This document shows, piece by piece, positions 9,487-17,043 of a stretch of DNA of 64,000 nucleotides (the stretch's first letter is position 1; each line of letters starts with the position of its first letter). A program made the translations under genes and the position numbers. The DNA is from Synechococcales cyanobacterium GL140_1_metabinner_5_sub (GTDB taxonomy: Bacteria > Cyanobacteriota > Cyanobacteriia > Cyanobacteriales > Chamaesiphonaceae). The notes under the pieces were generated by a model. It did not search any database and was not told the DNA's origin. It saw only the letters and a list, made by a program, of their open reading frames with translations. The stretch is taken from assembly GCA_025359065.1 (NCBI GenBank), contig JANYHM010000115.1:62001-126000 (forward strand), given 5' to 3'.

Positions 9487-10740
9487 ATGGAATTTTCAGC
9501 TCCTCTTTTGCAATCGATCGAACGCCTCCAGTACCAGGCAACTCCCGGAGAATTTGCGGTACAGGCTGGTCTCCCGTTAGCCACGGTCGAACGCGATCTG
9601 CAACAGCTAGCGATCGCGGTCGGTGGCCACCTCCAAGTGGCCACTACTGGCGAAATTGTTTATAAATACCCCAGCAATTTCCGCACCATTCTCTACAAAA
9701 AATCGGTGTGGCTACAGATCAAAAAATATACTGATTTGATTTGGAAAGTTGCTTTTTACATCATTCGGATGTCATTTGGCTTGGCCTTGTTAGCATCGCT
9801 TTCTATAGTTGTTTTGACAATTATTGTTTTCTCGATCGCCACCATGTTTAGTGATAACGATGGCGGCGGGATAGATTTTGGTGATTGGGGTAGTAGCAGC
9901 GGCGGCTCTAGCTCTTGGGGTGGTGCTTGGTGGTATTTCGATTGGGGTGGAAGCAGCACTTCCGCAGAGGCCATTGAGCCAGCCGTAAAAGAAAAGAAGC
10001 AGCTAAATTTTTTGGGTGCAGTGTTTTCATTCTTGTTTGGTGAAGCCGATCCCAATGCCAATTTAGAAGAACTGCGCTGGCGTAGCATTGGCCAAGTAAT
10101 TCGCAAAAACCAAGGAGCTATTACAGCGGAGCAAGTGGCACCTTACTTAGAAGAAGCTATGCCTCAAAGTGAAGACCATATTTTACCAGTGCTGGTGAGG
10201 TTTAATGGCATCCCGGAAGTCAGCGAAATTGGCGATATTGTCTATCGATTTCCTGATACTCAAACCATTGCTCAACAGCGCAAATTCAAGCATTTACCAC
10301 CATACCTCCAAGAAAAAGTTCGGAGCTTTAGCGGTGCAACGCCAGCACAAGTTGGTTTGATTTGTGCTTTGGGTGCTCTGAACTTTGCAGGCATATTTTT
10401 TATCGGCGCTTTGTTAAAAGGAGCAGCCGCATTTGGCTTCTTAGCTATAGTTGGCAGCATCTATAGCCTTTTGGCTGCTTACGCGATCGGGTTTGTAACT
10501 ATTCCAGCCGTGAGGCTACTATGGTTGAAATGGACTAACAATCAGATTAGCAAACGTAACGAAAAACGGCGACAGCGGTTGACTTGGCTGCATAGCGAAG
10601 ATGCCGATAGAAAACTGAGCTTTGCCCAACAGTTTCAAGTTCAGCGCACTTTATCAGAAGCTGACATGGTCTACAACACCGAAGAAGATCTGTTAGATCA
10701 AGAGATTCGTGATATTAAATATTTACCCAGCGAAGATTAA
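9487..10740 (+). CDS. Conserved cyanobacterial membrane protein of unknown function
   Basis: 417 residues. The N-terminal ~75 residues read like a winged-helix/DeoR-type fold ('EFAVQAGLPLATVERDLQQLA') followed by 'GEIVYKYPSNFRTILYKKS'. A similar unit recurs at about 190-260 ('AEQVAPYLEEAMPQSED' ... 'GDIVYRFPDTQ'), so the protein has two related cytosolic modules. Hydrophobic segments lie near 85-118 and in a long block near 290-345. Between them is a Gly/Ser/Trp-rich linker. I recall related proteins in cyanobacteria and plant plastids, but no function is known to me. The duplicated 'VYxxPxxF' module is the main thing visible. Confidence 0.75.
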   Translation: MEFSAPLLQSIERLQYQATPGEFAVQAGLPLATVERDLQQLAIAVGGHLQVATTGEIVYKYPSNFRTILYKKSVWLQIKKYTDLIWKVAFYIIRMSFGLALLASLSIVVLTIIVFSIATMFSDNDGGGIDFGDWGSSSGGSSSWGGAWWYFDWGGSSTSAEAIEPAVKEKKQLNFLGAVFSFLFGEADPNANLEELRWRSIGQVIRKNQGAITAEQVAPYLEEAMPQSEDHILPVLVRFNGIPEVSEIGDIVYRFPDTQTIAQQRKFKHLPPYLQEKVRSFSGATPAQVGLICALGALNFAGIFFIGALLKGAAAFGFLAIVGSIYSLLAAYAIGFVTIPAVRLLWLKWTNNQISKRNEKRRQRLTWLHSEDADRKLSFAQQFQVQRTLSEADMVYNTEEDLLDQEIRDIKYLPSED

Positions 10741-10825
10741 ATAATATGAACAGATCTCTGTGAATAACTGGGTTTCAATATATTACAGTGCTAGCTTGTA
10801 ACGGCAGTCATTAATCGATTACTAA

Positions 10826-12310
10826 ATGAATCAAATTGTTACTAGTGCTCAAATGCAATCGATTGAAAACCGGATGTTTGCAGCGGGAATGCCAGTAGCA
10901 GCCCTAATGGAAAAGGCCAGCATTCGCGCTGCACAACGTGTTCGAGAACTATATCCGTCACCCTGCTGCGTGGGTGTAGCCTTTGGAGCGGGGCACAATG
11001 GTGGCGATGCCCTGGTAGTGGCCAGAGAATTGCATTTGTTGGGATACAAAATATTAATGTATAGCCCCGGCAATGGCTTTAAAGATTTAACTACCCAGCA
11101 TTACAACTACGCCAAAAGTATTGGAATTTACCAAGTTTTTCATGTCAGCGACTTAAAAAAATGTGACCTGATTTTAGATGGACTGTTTGGTTTTAACCTT
11201 GATCGGCCAATGAATAATTCGTTGATTAATGTTATCAACGAAATTAACGACATGCAAATTCCTATTGTCAGTATCGACCTGCCATCAGGGATTCACGCTG
11301 ATACTGGAGATGTTTTGGGGACTGCTATTCAGGCTACCCATACCCTTTGCTTAGGATTATGGAAAGGTGCTTTTACCCAAGACAGAGCCTTGCCCTATAT
11401 CGGTAACAGTGACTTATTAAGTTTCGATATTCCTCAAGTTTATATCCAGGCTGTGTTAGGGAAAAGCAATTTAATCCAAGTTATGACTCGCCCAGATGCT
11501 GATCGGCATCTGCCATACCATCGACCGATCGCCACTCACAAATACCACCAAGGTCATTTGCTGTTAGTGGTGGGTTCTTGGCAGTATGCCGGAGCAGCTA
11601 TTTTAGCCGGACTGGGGGCACAGGCCAGTGGGATTGGCCTGTTGTCGATCGCTGTGCCCAATTCTTTAAAACCTATTTTGCTCCAGCGTCTACCAGATGC
11701 CATCATCATCGGCTGTCCAGAAAGCAGCAGTGGCGCAATTAAGCATTTGCCCGGTTTAGATTGGAATAAATACACTGCTGTAGCTGGCGGTAGTGGTCTC
11801 ACCCCAGAGCCGATCGGGGTGATTGGATCGCTGTTAGAGCAAAATCTACCCCTGGTGTTAGATGCTGACGGGATCAATATCTTGGCCAAGCTGCCCGCCG
11901 AACAGTGGCAGCACCGTAAAGCACCCACAATTTTGACTCCCCATGGTGGTGAGTGGCTGCGCTTATTTCCAGCTCCAGTAAATCGCCTAACCGAGGTTAA
12001 AGAACAGGCTAAAAAAACCAAAACAGTTATTTTGAGCAAGGGTGCCAGAACAATTATTTCTGACGGTGATCATACTTGGGTGATTAATAACGGTACGCCC
12101 GCTTTGGCCAGGGGTGGCAGCGGAGATGTGCTAACAGGGTTAATTGGTGGCTTGGTGGCCGGAGCACCGCCCAATGCTAAGCCAGTAGATGTTGTAGCCA
12201 GTGCCAACTGGTGGCACGCTCAGGCAGGCAGTTTGGCCGCTCAAGAGCGAGGATTGGCCGGGGTAGATGCTTTGACCCTTAGTAAATATTTGATTCGGGC
12301 AATTCACTAA
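10826..12310 (+). CDS. nnr: Bifunctional NAD(P)H-hydrate epimerase / ADP-dependent NAD(P)H-hydrate dehydratase
   Basis: Repairs hydrated NAD(P)H: the N-terminal YjeF domain epimerises R-NADHX to S-NADHX and the C-terminal ribokinase-like domain dehydrates it using ADP or ATP. The 494-residue protein shows both: residues 1-215 with 'GAGHNGGDALVVARELH' (nucleotide loop) and 'IPIVSIDLPSGIHADTG', then residues ~225-490 with 'HKYHQGHLLLVVGS', 'LDADGINIL', 'LTPHGGEWLRLF' and the C-terminal 'ARGGSGDVLTGLIGGLVA' dehydratase signature. It lies 59 bp before hemC on the same strand. ATG start at 10826. Confidence 0.96.
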   Translation: MNQIVTSAQMQSIENRMFAAGMPVAALMEKASIRAAQRVRELYPSPCCVGVAFGAGHNGGDALVVARELHLLGYKILMYSPGNGFKDLTTQHYNYAKSIGIYQVFHVSDLKKCDLILDGLFGFNLDRPMNNSLINVINEINDMQIPIVSIDLPSGIHADTGDVLGTAIQATHTLCLGLWKGAFTQDRALPYIGNSDLLSFDIPQVYIQAVLGKSNLIQVMTRPDADRHLPYHRPIATHKYHQGHLLLVVGSWQYAGAAILAGLGAQASGIGLLSIAVPNSLKPILLQRLPDAIIIGCPESSSGAIKHLPGLDWNKYTAVAGGSGLTPEPIGVIGSLLEQNLPLVLDADGINILAKLPAEQWQHRKAPTILTPHGGEWLRLFPAPVNRLTEVKEQAKKTKTVILSKGARTIISDGDHTWVINNGTPALARGGSGDVLTGLIGGLVAGAPPNAKPVDVVASANWWHAQAGSLAAQERGLAGVDALTLSKYLIRAIH

Positions 12311-12368
12311 AAAGCATCTTGCGCAGGCTTCCTGTATTCTAAGATCGGTGAATATATGAAAAATCTTT

Positions 12369-13349
12369 ATGCTTCGTACTATTAAAATTGCCTCTCGCAA
12401 AAGTCAGCTTGCTCTAGTCCAAACCTATTGGGTACAAGCTGAGCTGCAAAAGCATTTCCCTGATCGCACTTTTGAAATTGAAACAATGAGTACTCAGGGC
12501 GACAAGATTTTAGATGTGCCCTTGGCCAAAATTGGTGATAAAGGTCTGTTCACCAAAGAGCTAGAAGTAAAAATGCTCGATAACACCGCAGACATTGCAG
12601 TGCATTCTCTCAAAGACTTGCCTACAAATTTACCAGAAGGCTTAGTGCTGGGCTGCATTACCGAGCGGGAGAATCCGGCGGATGCCTTGGTGGTAAACGC
12701 TAAGAATCAACAGTATCAATTAGAAACTTTGCCCGCTGGTTCAGTGGTGGGGACTTCTTCACTGCGGCGCTTGGCACAGTTACGCCACCATTACCCTCAT
12801 CTAGTTTTTAAGGATGTGCGGGGAAATGTGATCACTCGTTTAGAAAAGCTAGATAGCGGCGATTACGATGCGTTGATTTTAGCGGCGGCTGGCTTGGGTC
12901 GCTTGGATTTGGGCAATAGAATTCATCAGCTTATTCCCCCCGAAATTTCTTTGCACGCAGTTGGTCAAGGGGCTTTAGGTATTGAGTGCCGCATTGACGA
13001 TCAAGAGGTACTAGAAGTCTTGAAATCTTTGGAGCATCCAGCAACAGCAGCCCGCTGTATTGCAGAGCGTTCTTTTTTGAGAGCTTTAGAAGGCGGTTGT
13101 CAGGTGCCGATCGGGGTAAACACGCTAGTCGAGGGTGATCAGTTAACTCTCACTGGCATGGTGGCTACTTTAGATGGCCAGACTTTGATCAAAAACCAAG
13201 TTACTGGCGCTGTTACAGCGCCAGAGCAGTTGGGTAAAGATTTGGCTGTGGCTCTATGTGAGCAAGGTGCCCGCACTATTTTAGATGAAATCTTTGAGAT
13301 GGTTGGCCGGGATGGGTTGCGTCAGGTGTTACAGCAACAAACTGAGTAA
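12369..13349 (+). CDS. hemC: Porphobilinogen deaminase (hydroxymethylbilane synthase)
   Basis: Polymerises four porphobilinogens into hydroxymethylbilane in tetrapyrrole synthesis, feeding heme, chlorophyll and bilins. The 326-residue protein starts with '[19 protein letters not shown]' and has '[12 protein letters not shown]', 'GTSSLRR' (substrate-binding Arg) and '[10 protein letters not shown]', where Cys244 binds the dipyrromethane cofactor. Length is normal. It sits between nnr and a secreted-protein gene, all on the plus strand with short gaps. Confidence 0.98.
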   Translation: MLRTIKIASRKSQLALVQTYWVQAELQKHFPDRTFEIETMSTQGDKILDVPLAKIGDKGLFTKELEVKMLDNTADIAVHSLKDLPTNLPEGLVLGCITERENPADALVVNAKNQQYQLETLPAGSVVGTSSLRRLAQLRHHYPHLVFKDVRGNVITRLEKLDSGDYDALILAAAGLGRLDLGNRIHQLIPPEISLHAVGQGALGIECRIDDQEVLEVLKSLEHPATAARCIAERSFLRALEGGCQVPIGVNTLVEGDQLTLTGMVATLDGQTLIKNQVTGAVTAPEQLGKDLAVALCEQGARTILDEIFEMVGRDGLRQVLQQQTE

Positions 13350-13400
13350 AAGAAATACATCAGATGGATCAACTGTTGAATACTATTTTAGGTACAAATC

Positions 13401-13856
13401 ATGTCTGGCCTTTCTTCTTCGATTCTTGGTGGGCTTCGCCGCATAGTGTTGGCCGTGATCACCATCGGGATTTTGTATTGTTCCTTTGTGCCACCTGTTT
13501 TGGCTGTCACCCAAATTGCCCTCACCGAAATTTCTTACAAAGAATGTCCACCAGATGTTGCTGAGGGAGCAGTGACTAGTGGCGGTGTTACCCAGTCAGC
13601 TAGTTGTTTTTTAGTAATTGGCAAAACCAAAAACCCCTCGGGTAAAACGGTGTTCGATGCCGATGTGTATGGTCGGATCTATGATGCTGACAATAACTTG
13701 GTTTTGCAAAATCGATCGCGGGTAGGATTAATAGAACAGATTCCACCGGGTGTAAGTGACTTCGAGATGCGTATTTCAGTCCCTAGCAACACCACAATGC
13801 CCTTGCAGCTCAAGAAATTTAAAGCGGCAGGCTTTACTCGCAAAATTCGCCAGTAA
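13401..13856 (+). CDS. Secreted conserved hypothetical protein
   Basis: 151 residues with an N-terminal hydrophobic signal ('IVLAVITIGILYCSFVPPVLA', roughly residues 14-34, likely cleavage after VLA). The mature part has two cysteines (about 49 and 69) that could pair, and a beta-rich pattern 'FDADVYGRIYDADNNLVLQN' with 'IPPGVSDFEMRISVPS', recalling FxLYD-like extracytoplasmic beta-sandwich domains. Function unknown; periplasm or thylakoid lumen is the likely place. It starts 51 bp after hemC and ends 5 bp before mobA, so it probably shares their transcript. Confidence 0.75.
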   Translation: MSGLSSSILGGLRRIVLAVITIGILYCSFVPPVLAVTQIALTEISYKECPPDVAEGAVTSGGVTQSASCFLVIGKTKNPSGKTVFDADVYGRIYDADNNLVLQNRSRVGLIEQIPPGVSDFEMRISVPSNTTMPLQLKKFKAAGFTRKIRQ

Positions 13857-13861
13857 TCGCT

Positions 13862-14491
13862 ATGAGAGATTATGTGTCAGCCGTAATTTTAGCTGGTGGC
13901 CAAAGTCGGCGCATGGGTCAAGATAAAGCCATGTTGCCCATAGATCCATTGGCCTCACAACGGATCATCGAAGGTGCGAACAGCGCGCTTCTCTCTCAGG
14001 GAGGCTTCGTGAACGTTACCACCACTCTTTTACAGCAGACCTGTGCAGTTGCCAAATCTTGTACTCAGCAGGTCTTTATTCTCTCATCCACTCCCTACCA
14101 TTTGCCATTGTGCCAGTGGATTTCCGAAGATCCTCCACATCAAGGGCCATTGAAGGCTTTTGCTGGTTGTTTCGGGCAGATCGAGAGTGAATGGATTTTG
14201 CTGTTAGCCTGTGATTTGCCCTATTTAGATGCCCGGGTCTTACAGCGCTGGATGGGGGAATTGCAGCAGGTACCAGCTAGTTCGATCGCCTATCTTGTTC
14301 CAAATCCCAAAGGCTGGGAATGTCTCTGTGGCTTTTACCGAGCAAACAGTTACCAAAGTTTGGCCAAGTTTGTCGCAGCAGGTGGAGATTCTTTTCAGGC
14401 TTGGCTGCAAGATCAGCAGGTACAGGCTATTCCCCACTCAGAACCTCAGATGTTGATCAATTGGAACAGCCCAGCAGATCTTTTCAGTTAA
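13862..14491 (+). CDS. mobA: Molybdenum cofactor guanylyltransferase-like protein with an in-frame insertion
   Basis: MobA attaches GMP to molybdopterin. The 209-residue protein has the nucleotidyltransferase signature 'ILAGGQSRRMGQDKAML' at residues 9-25, 'QGPLKAFAGCF' in the middle and the metal-binding 'LLACDLPYLD' near 118. Compared with the usual MobA layout, residues ~28-52 look inserted: after 'MLPI' one expects directly the 'PLLQR' region, which here appears as 'TTTLLQQTCAVAKSCTQQV' only after 25 extra residues. The inserted DNA (about 13943-14017) has partly inverted ends (CGAAGG...CTTCG). The frame is kept, so the protein may still work, but the loop lies close to the GTP site. Starts 5 bp after the preceding gene. 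Confidence 0.85.
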   Translation: MRDYVSAVILAGGQSRRMGQDKAMLPIDPLASQRIIEGANSALLSQGGFVNVTTTLLQQTCAVAKSCTQQVFILSSTPYHLPLCQWISEDPPHQGPLKAFAGCFGQIESEWILLLACDLPYLDARVLQRWMGELQQVPASSIAYLVPNPKGWECLCGFYRANSYQSLAKFVAAGGDSFQAWLQDQQVQAIPHSEPQMLINWNSPADLFS

Positions 14492-14563
14492 AAGAACACC
14501 CAGAAGTTTACTTTCGCGACCAAATAATCTTAACAAGCGGTCGATCGAGTCAGGTCTATTAGG

Positions 14564-14601
14564 GGCGATCCCCGCATGTCATCAACTGTCCGGGGATCGC
14601 C
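14564..14601. terminator. Terminator-like inverted repeat after mobA
   Basis: Perfect 11-bp inverted repeat (GGCGATCCCCG and CGGGGATCGCC) with a 16-nt loop, 72 bp after the mobA stop. No T-run follows, so it may be a weak terminator, a transcript-stabilising hairpin or a dispersed repeat. Confidence 0.5.
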
Positions 14602-14745
14602 TGTGGGGATTGGCGGCTACGCGATCGCCTGTGAACTCTAATTTCATCTTGATTTCATGAAGAATAGTTAAATTTACGGTTGTTTCCATAGCACCTTGAG
14701 GTTTATACTAAGGGTGATAAAAAACACAGTTTGAGAAGTTACCTT

Positions 14746-15021
14746 ATGGCAGGAATCGCAGACGTTAACTTGATGGTTATTGAGCGCTATACTCCTTTCT
14801 CGATCGAGAGACAGCCTTTGACACTCACTGAAGCTCTTCCTTCCGACTTTAAGATCCCGAACGCCCTGTCTCGTCGCCAGCTAGTAGCTTTATCGATCGC
14901 CGAGCGGCATCGAGTTTTGGCGGGATGCTTGCCCGGTATCGTAGCGGACTTTGAGAATCATTCAGAACTACGAGAATTCTCTATGCTAGATGGTTTAGAT
15001 TGGGACTCAGAAGATGACTAG
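14746..15021 (+). CDS. Putative antitoxin paired with a MazF-like toxin
   Basis: 91 residues from the ATG at 14746 (GAGAAG 7 bp upstream); a TTG at 14731 would add five residues. The acidic C-terminus ('FSMLDGLDWDSEDD') is typical of the toxin-neutralising tail of MazE/PemI-like antitoxins, but the N-terminal part ('LSRRQLVALSIAERHRVLAG') does not match AbrB- or CopG-type DNA-binding domains that I can recognise. The assignment rests on size, acidic tail and an 8-base overlap with the toxin gene. Confidence 0.6.
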   Translation: MAGIADVNLMVIERYTPFSIERQPLTLTEALPSDFKIPNALSRRQLVALSIAERHRVLAGCLPGIVADFENHSELREFSMLDGLDWDSEDD

Positions 15022-15379
15022 CCCCAGACAAGGGGAAATATGGTACGTAAACTTAGACCCGACTGTGGGTGTGGAAATCAAAAAGGCTCGACCGGTGGTG
15101 GTAGTTAGTTCGGATGCCCTGAACTCTCCCCAGTGGAAAATGCGAATTGTGATTCCTTGCTCGGCATGGCAAGAGCGCTTCGAGGACAAGTTTTTTAAAG
15201 TAATGATCCCCGCCGACCCTGAAACCGGATTGAAGAAACCTTCGGCTGCGATCGTGTTGCAGGTAAGGTCGATTTCGGTTGATCGGTTTCAAGACCGCTT
15301 GGGCAGAGTAGCAAATGACACTCTCCAAGAGCTGTTGGCGGGCTTGGTATTAGGCATCGACTATCAACCTTCCCGTTAA
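15014..15379 (+). CDS. MazF/PemK-family endoribonuclease toxin
   Basis: 121 residues starting 'SPRQGEIWYVNLDPTVGVE' followed by 'KKARPVVVVSSDALN', the standard N-terminus of MazF/PemK toxins, with the conserved Arg-Pro and the later 'GLKKPSAAIVLQVRSIS' strand (catalytic Ser/Thr and Arg region). These proteins cleave mRNA as dimers until bound by the cognate antitoxin. The start overlaps the upstream gene by 8 bases, the usual toxin-antitoxin arrangement. No sign of decay. Confidence 0.9.
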   Translation: MTSPRQGEIWYVNLDPTVGVEIKKARPVVVVSSDALNSPQWKMRIVIPCSAWQERFEDKFFKVMIPADPETGLKKPSAAIVLQVRSISVDRFQDRLGRVANDTLQELLAGLVLGIDYQPSR

Positions 15380-15475
15380 CTAAAAGCCCAACTAGGTAAG
15401 CTGTCCGCCAAGCAGAACTTTAACAGCAAGCATCTATTGCTAGTGACCGGATACCTGATTGACGAAGAATACAGA

Positions 15476-16480
15476 CTAGCTCTGTTCTGGCAGCATCACT
15501 ACTGCACCATTGAATGCTGCTAAGCGGCAGGCATCAGCGACCCACAGGCTATCTAAACTGGCTCCGGGTTTGACGTAGTTTGGCTCATTATCAAAGAAAT
15601 GCGCCAAGGCAATATTGAGATCTTGAACAAACATTCCTTTCCGAGAACCCAGCTCGATCGAAGTCTGCTCTTTTCCTACAATCAAAGTGCCCTGATCGCC
15701 ATCAAAAACTATTGCTCCCAAATCACCCTGAACTTCAAACCGCCGGGATGGTGCCCAAATCTGTTGGCCTTTGCCATAAGCTACTTCGGCAAATAGACCA
15801 TTAGCAAATTTGAGTTGGGCAGTGCAGAGCAACGTATGAAAATAGTCTTCGTCATCTAAGCCCCAATACTTTTCTTGGCAGCTCACTCGATCGACTTTGC
15901 CAAACAAATCAGTGAACCGATGGAGTCTAGATAGTGCAGCCGTCAAAGGAAAACCAAACTGCTGTTGTTGGTAGCTCCATTTGCGGGGCGCGGGGTTTTG
16001 GGGAGTTAGGGTGCTGTAGCGGGCATAGTAGGGCTTACCAATTTTGGGTAGCCATTCTGTCATGGCCTGGTGCAGGGAACCCAATAACTCAATATGTTCT
16101 ACATGAAGAAATAGCTGCCGATCGGCGGCCAAAATAATTATTTCTTCGGCATCTTGGGGTTCTAGTGCCAGAGGATATTCTACAATTACGTGGCGCAGGG
16201 CTTCGATCGCTGCTTTGGCGATCGGGCCATGTAAGTCGTTGGTAGAGCAAATCATCACCATATCTACGTTAGACATGGCTACTAGTTCTTGCCAGCTAGC
16301 TGCTGCGGTGCAGTTGAATTCGCTGGCAAATTCTTGGGCGCGATCGGGCGAAGAGCTGGCGACGGCGACTAATTCGGTACGACTATCGGCAACGATCGAC
16401 TGGGCGCGAATTTTGGCGGCGAAGCCGGTGCCTACTAAGCCAACCTTTAGGGGATTACGAACGTATCTATAAAGACTCAA
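15476..16480 (-). CDS. Gfo/Idh/MocA-family oxidoreductase
   Basis: 334 residues. The N-terminal Rossmann fold shows 'KVGLVGTGFAAKIRAQSI' at about 12-29 for NAD(P) binding, then 'VDMVMICSTNDLHGPIAKAA' and the family lysine-site strand, here 'HVIVEYPLALEPQDAEEI': the usual EKP is replaced by 'EYP', so the catalytic Lys of the EKP motif is missing. The C-terminal alpha/beta domain is present to the end. Substrate unknown. The EKP-to-EYP change suggests altered chemistry or a non-catalytic regulator. It lies alone, convergent with the MazF toxin gene. Confidence 0.8.
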   Translation of the reverse strand: MSLYRYVRNPLKVGLVGTGFAAKIRAQSIVADSRTELVAVASSSPDRAQEFASEFNCTAAASWQELVAMSNVDMVMICSTNDLHGPIAKAAIEALRHVIVEYPLALEPQDAEEIIILAADRQLFLHVEHIELLGSLHQAMTEWLPKIGKPYYARYSTLTPQNPAPRKWSYQQQQFGFPLTAALSRLHRFTDLFGKVDRVSCQEKYWGLDDEDYFHTLLCTAQLKFANGLFAEVAYGKGQQIWAPSRRFEVQGDLGAIVFDGDQGTLIVGKEQTSIELGSRKGMFVQDLNIALAHFFDNEPNYVKPGASLDSLWVADACRLAAFNGAVVMLPEQS

Positions 16481-16562
16481 AATACAGACCTAGCTCAAAC
16501 TTGTGCCTTTATTATCGGGCAAAAGTTCACCATCTGGTCACGATTTTGGGTGGTTTGAATTT

Positions 16563-16895
16563 TTATTGGGGAAGCTTTAAGCGCACTGCCAAGGTTTCCC
16601 AGCGAGTTTTGCCACAGGGTTCGGCGCTTTGACAGTCGTTGACTTTAACTCGGGCATAGGTGATCTGTACGCGGCGGTTCAAGAATTTTTTGGGTTTATT
16701 GCACAGTTCAAAATCTGCGCCTATTGTATGCTTGTTGCCAGATACATCACGCAGGTCGATGTAGCACATAATATCGCCATTGATCATTTTCAAAACTGTA
16801 CCGTTGCGGGGCAATTTTGTAGCGGCATCGGCAGGCACCGCAGCCAAAGACGTACTCAAAAAAATGAATGAGCTGACAATTAATTTTGTGAACAT
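16563..16895 (-). CDS. Small secreted hypothetical protein
   Basis: 110 residues with a clear signal peptide ('LIVSSFIFLSTSLAAVPADA', cleavage about residue 24). The mature 86 residues are beta-rich with four cysteines ('DIMCYIDLRD', 'FELCNKP', 'VNDCQSAEPCGKTRW') that could form two disulfides. The pattern 'NGDIMCYIDLRDVSGNKHTIGA' (positions about 39-60; key residues N-G-D and C-Y-I) suggests a small OB- or SH3-like barrel, but I recognise no family. Downstream of putA's divergent side; no operon partner. Confidence 0.7.
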   Translation of the reverse strand: MFTKLIVSSFIFLSTSLAAVPADAATKLPRNGTVLKMINGDIMCYIDLRDVSGNKHTIGADFELCNKPKKFLNRRVQITYARVKVNDCQSAEPCGKTRWETLAVRLKLPQ

Positions 16896-17043
16896 GATGT
16901 TTTTCTAGAAGCCTGCTGATTTTTTACAGTTTTATATTATCTGATGATTTTGAGACTCGGGACATTGTTCCGAAATTAGTTTATTTTTTTGATAGCTTCG
17001 CGCCCTGCGACAGTTTTGCCCGAACTCATTCGAGTGCCTCAGA

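Noticed and set aside
15380-15529. Open frame directly after the MazF stop on the plus strand
   Set aside because: It starts without a start codon, runs into the antisense of the Gfo/Idh/MocA gene and matches no family I know; probably chance.
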